Source: JBDLRH01 sp039800165 (GTDB lineage: Bacteria > Pseudomonadota > Gammaproteobacteria > Burkholderiales > Burkholderiaceae_C). From it: a stretch of DNA of 64,000 nucleotides. Position numbers and translations under genes: made by a program. Positions 63,880 to 64,000 of this stretch are shown piece by piece; position 1 is the first letter of the stretch; every line of letters begins with the position of its first letter. The stretch covers positions 11,385 to 75,384 of the forward strand of contig JBDLRH010000027.1 in NCBI GenBank assembly GCA_039800165.1. Direction: 5' to 3'. The notes below the pieces were generated by a model, which saw only the letters and a program-made list of their open reading frames with translations, did not search any database and had not been told where the DNA came from.

Positions 63880-64000
63880 ATGGCAAAAGAGAAATTCGAG
63901 CGGACCAAGCCGCACGTCAACGTAGGCACGATTGGTCACGTGGACCATGGCAAGACCACGCTGACGGCGGCGATCACGACGGTGCTGGCCACCAAGTTCG
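63880..64000 (+). CDS. tuf: Elongation factor Tu, N-terminus only
   Basis: First 40 codons visible: MAKEKFERTKPHVNVGTIGHVDHGKTTLTAAITTVL, the EF-Tu start with the G1 GHVDHGKT motif. The gene runs past the window end, so most of the protein is missing. It belongs to the rpsL-rpsG-fusA-tuf str operon. A GGAGATTGAGAC stretch precedes ATG 63880. Rest of the S10 operon is expected beyond the edge. Confidence 0.97.
   Translation, partial: MAKEKFERTKPHVNVGTIGHVDHGKTTLTAAITTVLATKF

Overview
This is one contiguous stretch of a G+C-rich betaproteobacterial chromosome. The evidence points to Burkholderiales, probably a Comamonadaceae or Rubrivivax/Leptothrix-like, polyhydroxybutyrate-accumulating bacterium. 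That evidence is a PhaM-type granule protein, the neighbour set tsaB-rimI-UDG, the run recG-oxyR-ubiA, a DUF3567 protein, a magnesium-type HemB and an aspartate-rich AtuA cluster. Coding density is very high, genes lie on both strands, and many neighbours overlap by 1-8 bases. I see no phage, insertion sequence, integron, CRISPR array or rRNA gene.

Bases 1-12.6 kb: a truncated PBP4 gene, a DMT-family transporter translationally coupled to tsaB, rimI and a family-4 uracil-DNA glycosylase, a bacterial member of the Skp1-type GlcNAc-transferase family, a GlcD-type FAD oxidase with an 11-bp triple repeat upstream, a photolyase-like protein, purU, an omega-aminotransferase, and a divergent ChaN lipoprotein/AbrB transporter pair whose start codons overlap. 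12.6-22.5 kb: a DUF3108 gene broken in a G8 tract, an IclR regulator with a palindromic operator facing a fumarylacetoacetase-like gene, MarC, an enoyl-CoA hydratase homologue, a PCuAC copper chaperone, PhaM, a FIST sensor, and the queuosine pair queA-tgt. 22.5-32.7 kb: an HTH protein, pfkB, recG-oxyR-ubiA, a small lysine-rich secreted protein, proC, and glpK-glpD.

Bases 32.65-41.94 kb hold the spc and alpha ribosomal operons as one block from rplN to rplQ. The block starts from a near-consensus promoter that overlaps the glpD stop codon, and ends with an initiator tRNA and a strong terminator. The str operon (rpsL-rpsG-fusA-tuf) lies about 19 kb further on, at 60.4-64 kb, and runs off the window. 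So the usual str-S10-spc-alpha order is split: spc/alpha comes before str, and no S10 genes or rpoBC are present between them. Several structured intercistronic RNAs (rplN leader, rpsK-rpsD, rpsD-rpoA, fusA-tuf) could carry ribosomal feedback control.

Bases 42-60.4 kb: an unrecognised protein behind a 23-bp palindrome, tRNA-Arg(CCG), cytochrome c5, a GMC oxidoreductase, mmsA, and a tightly coupled SDR-MaoC-enoyl-CoA hydratase-AtuA operon that looks like a partial acyclic-terpene or branched acyl-CoA pathway. On the other strand are a kappa-GST/HCCA isomerase, a dienelactone hydrolase and an amidohydrolase. Then come CorA, hemB and, divergent from hemB, a HemJ-like gene. Between them is a 383-base gap holding a probable small RNA or attenuator (about 56381-56478) with competing terminator and antiterminator helices. 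This gap is the most promising undescribed element in the window. The HemJ-like gene is followed by a VanZ-domain protein, a 2Fe-2S ferredoxin, an alpha/beta hydrolase and a DacA-type carboxypeptidase.
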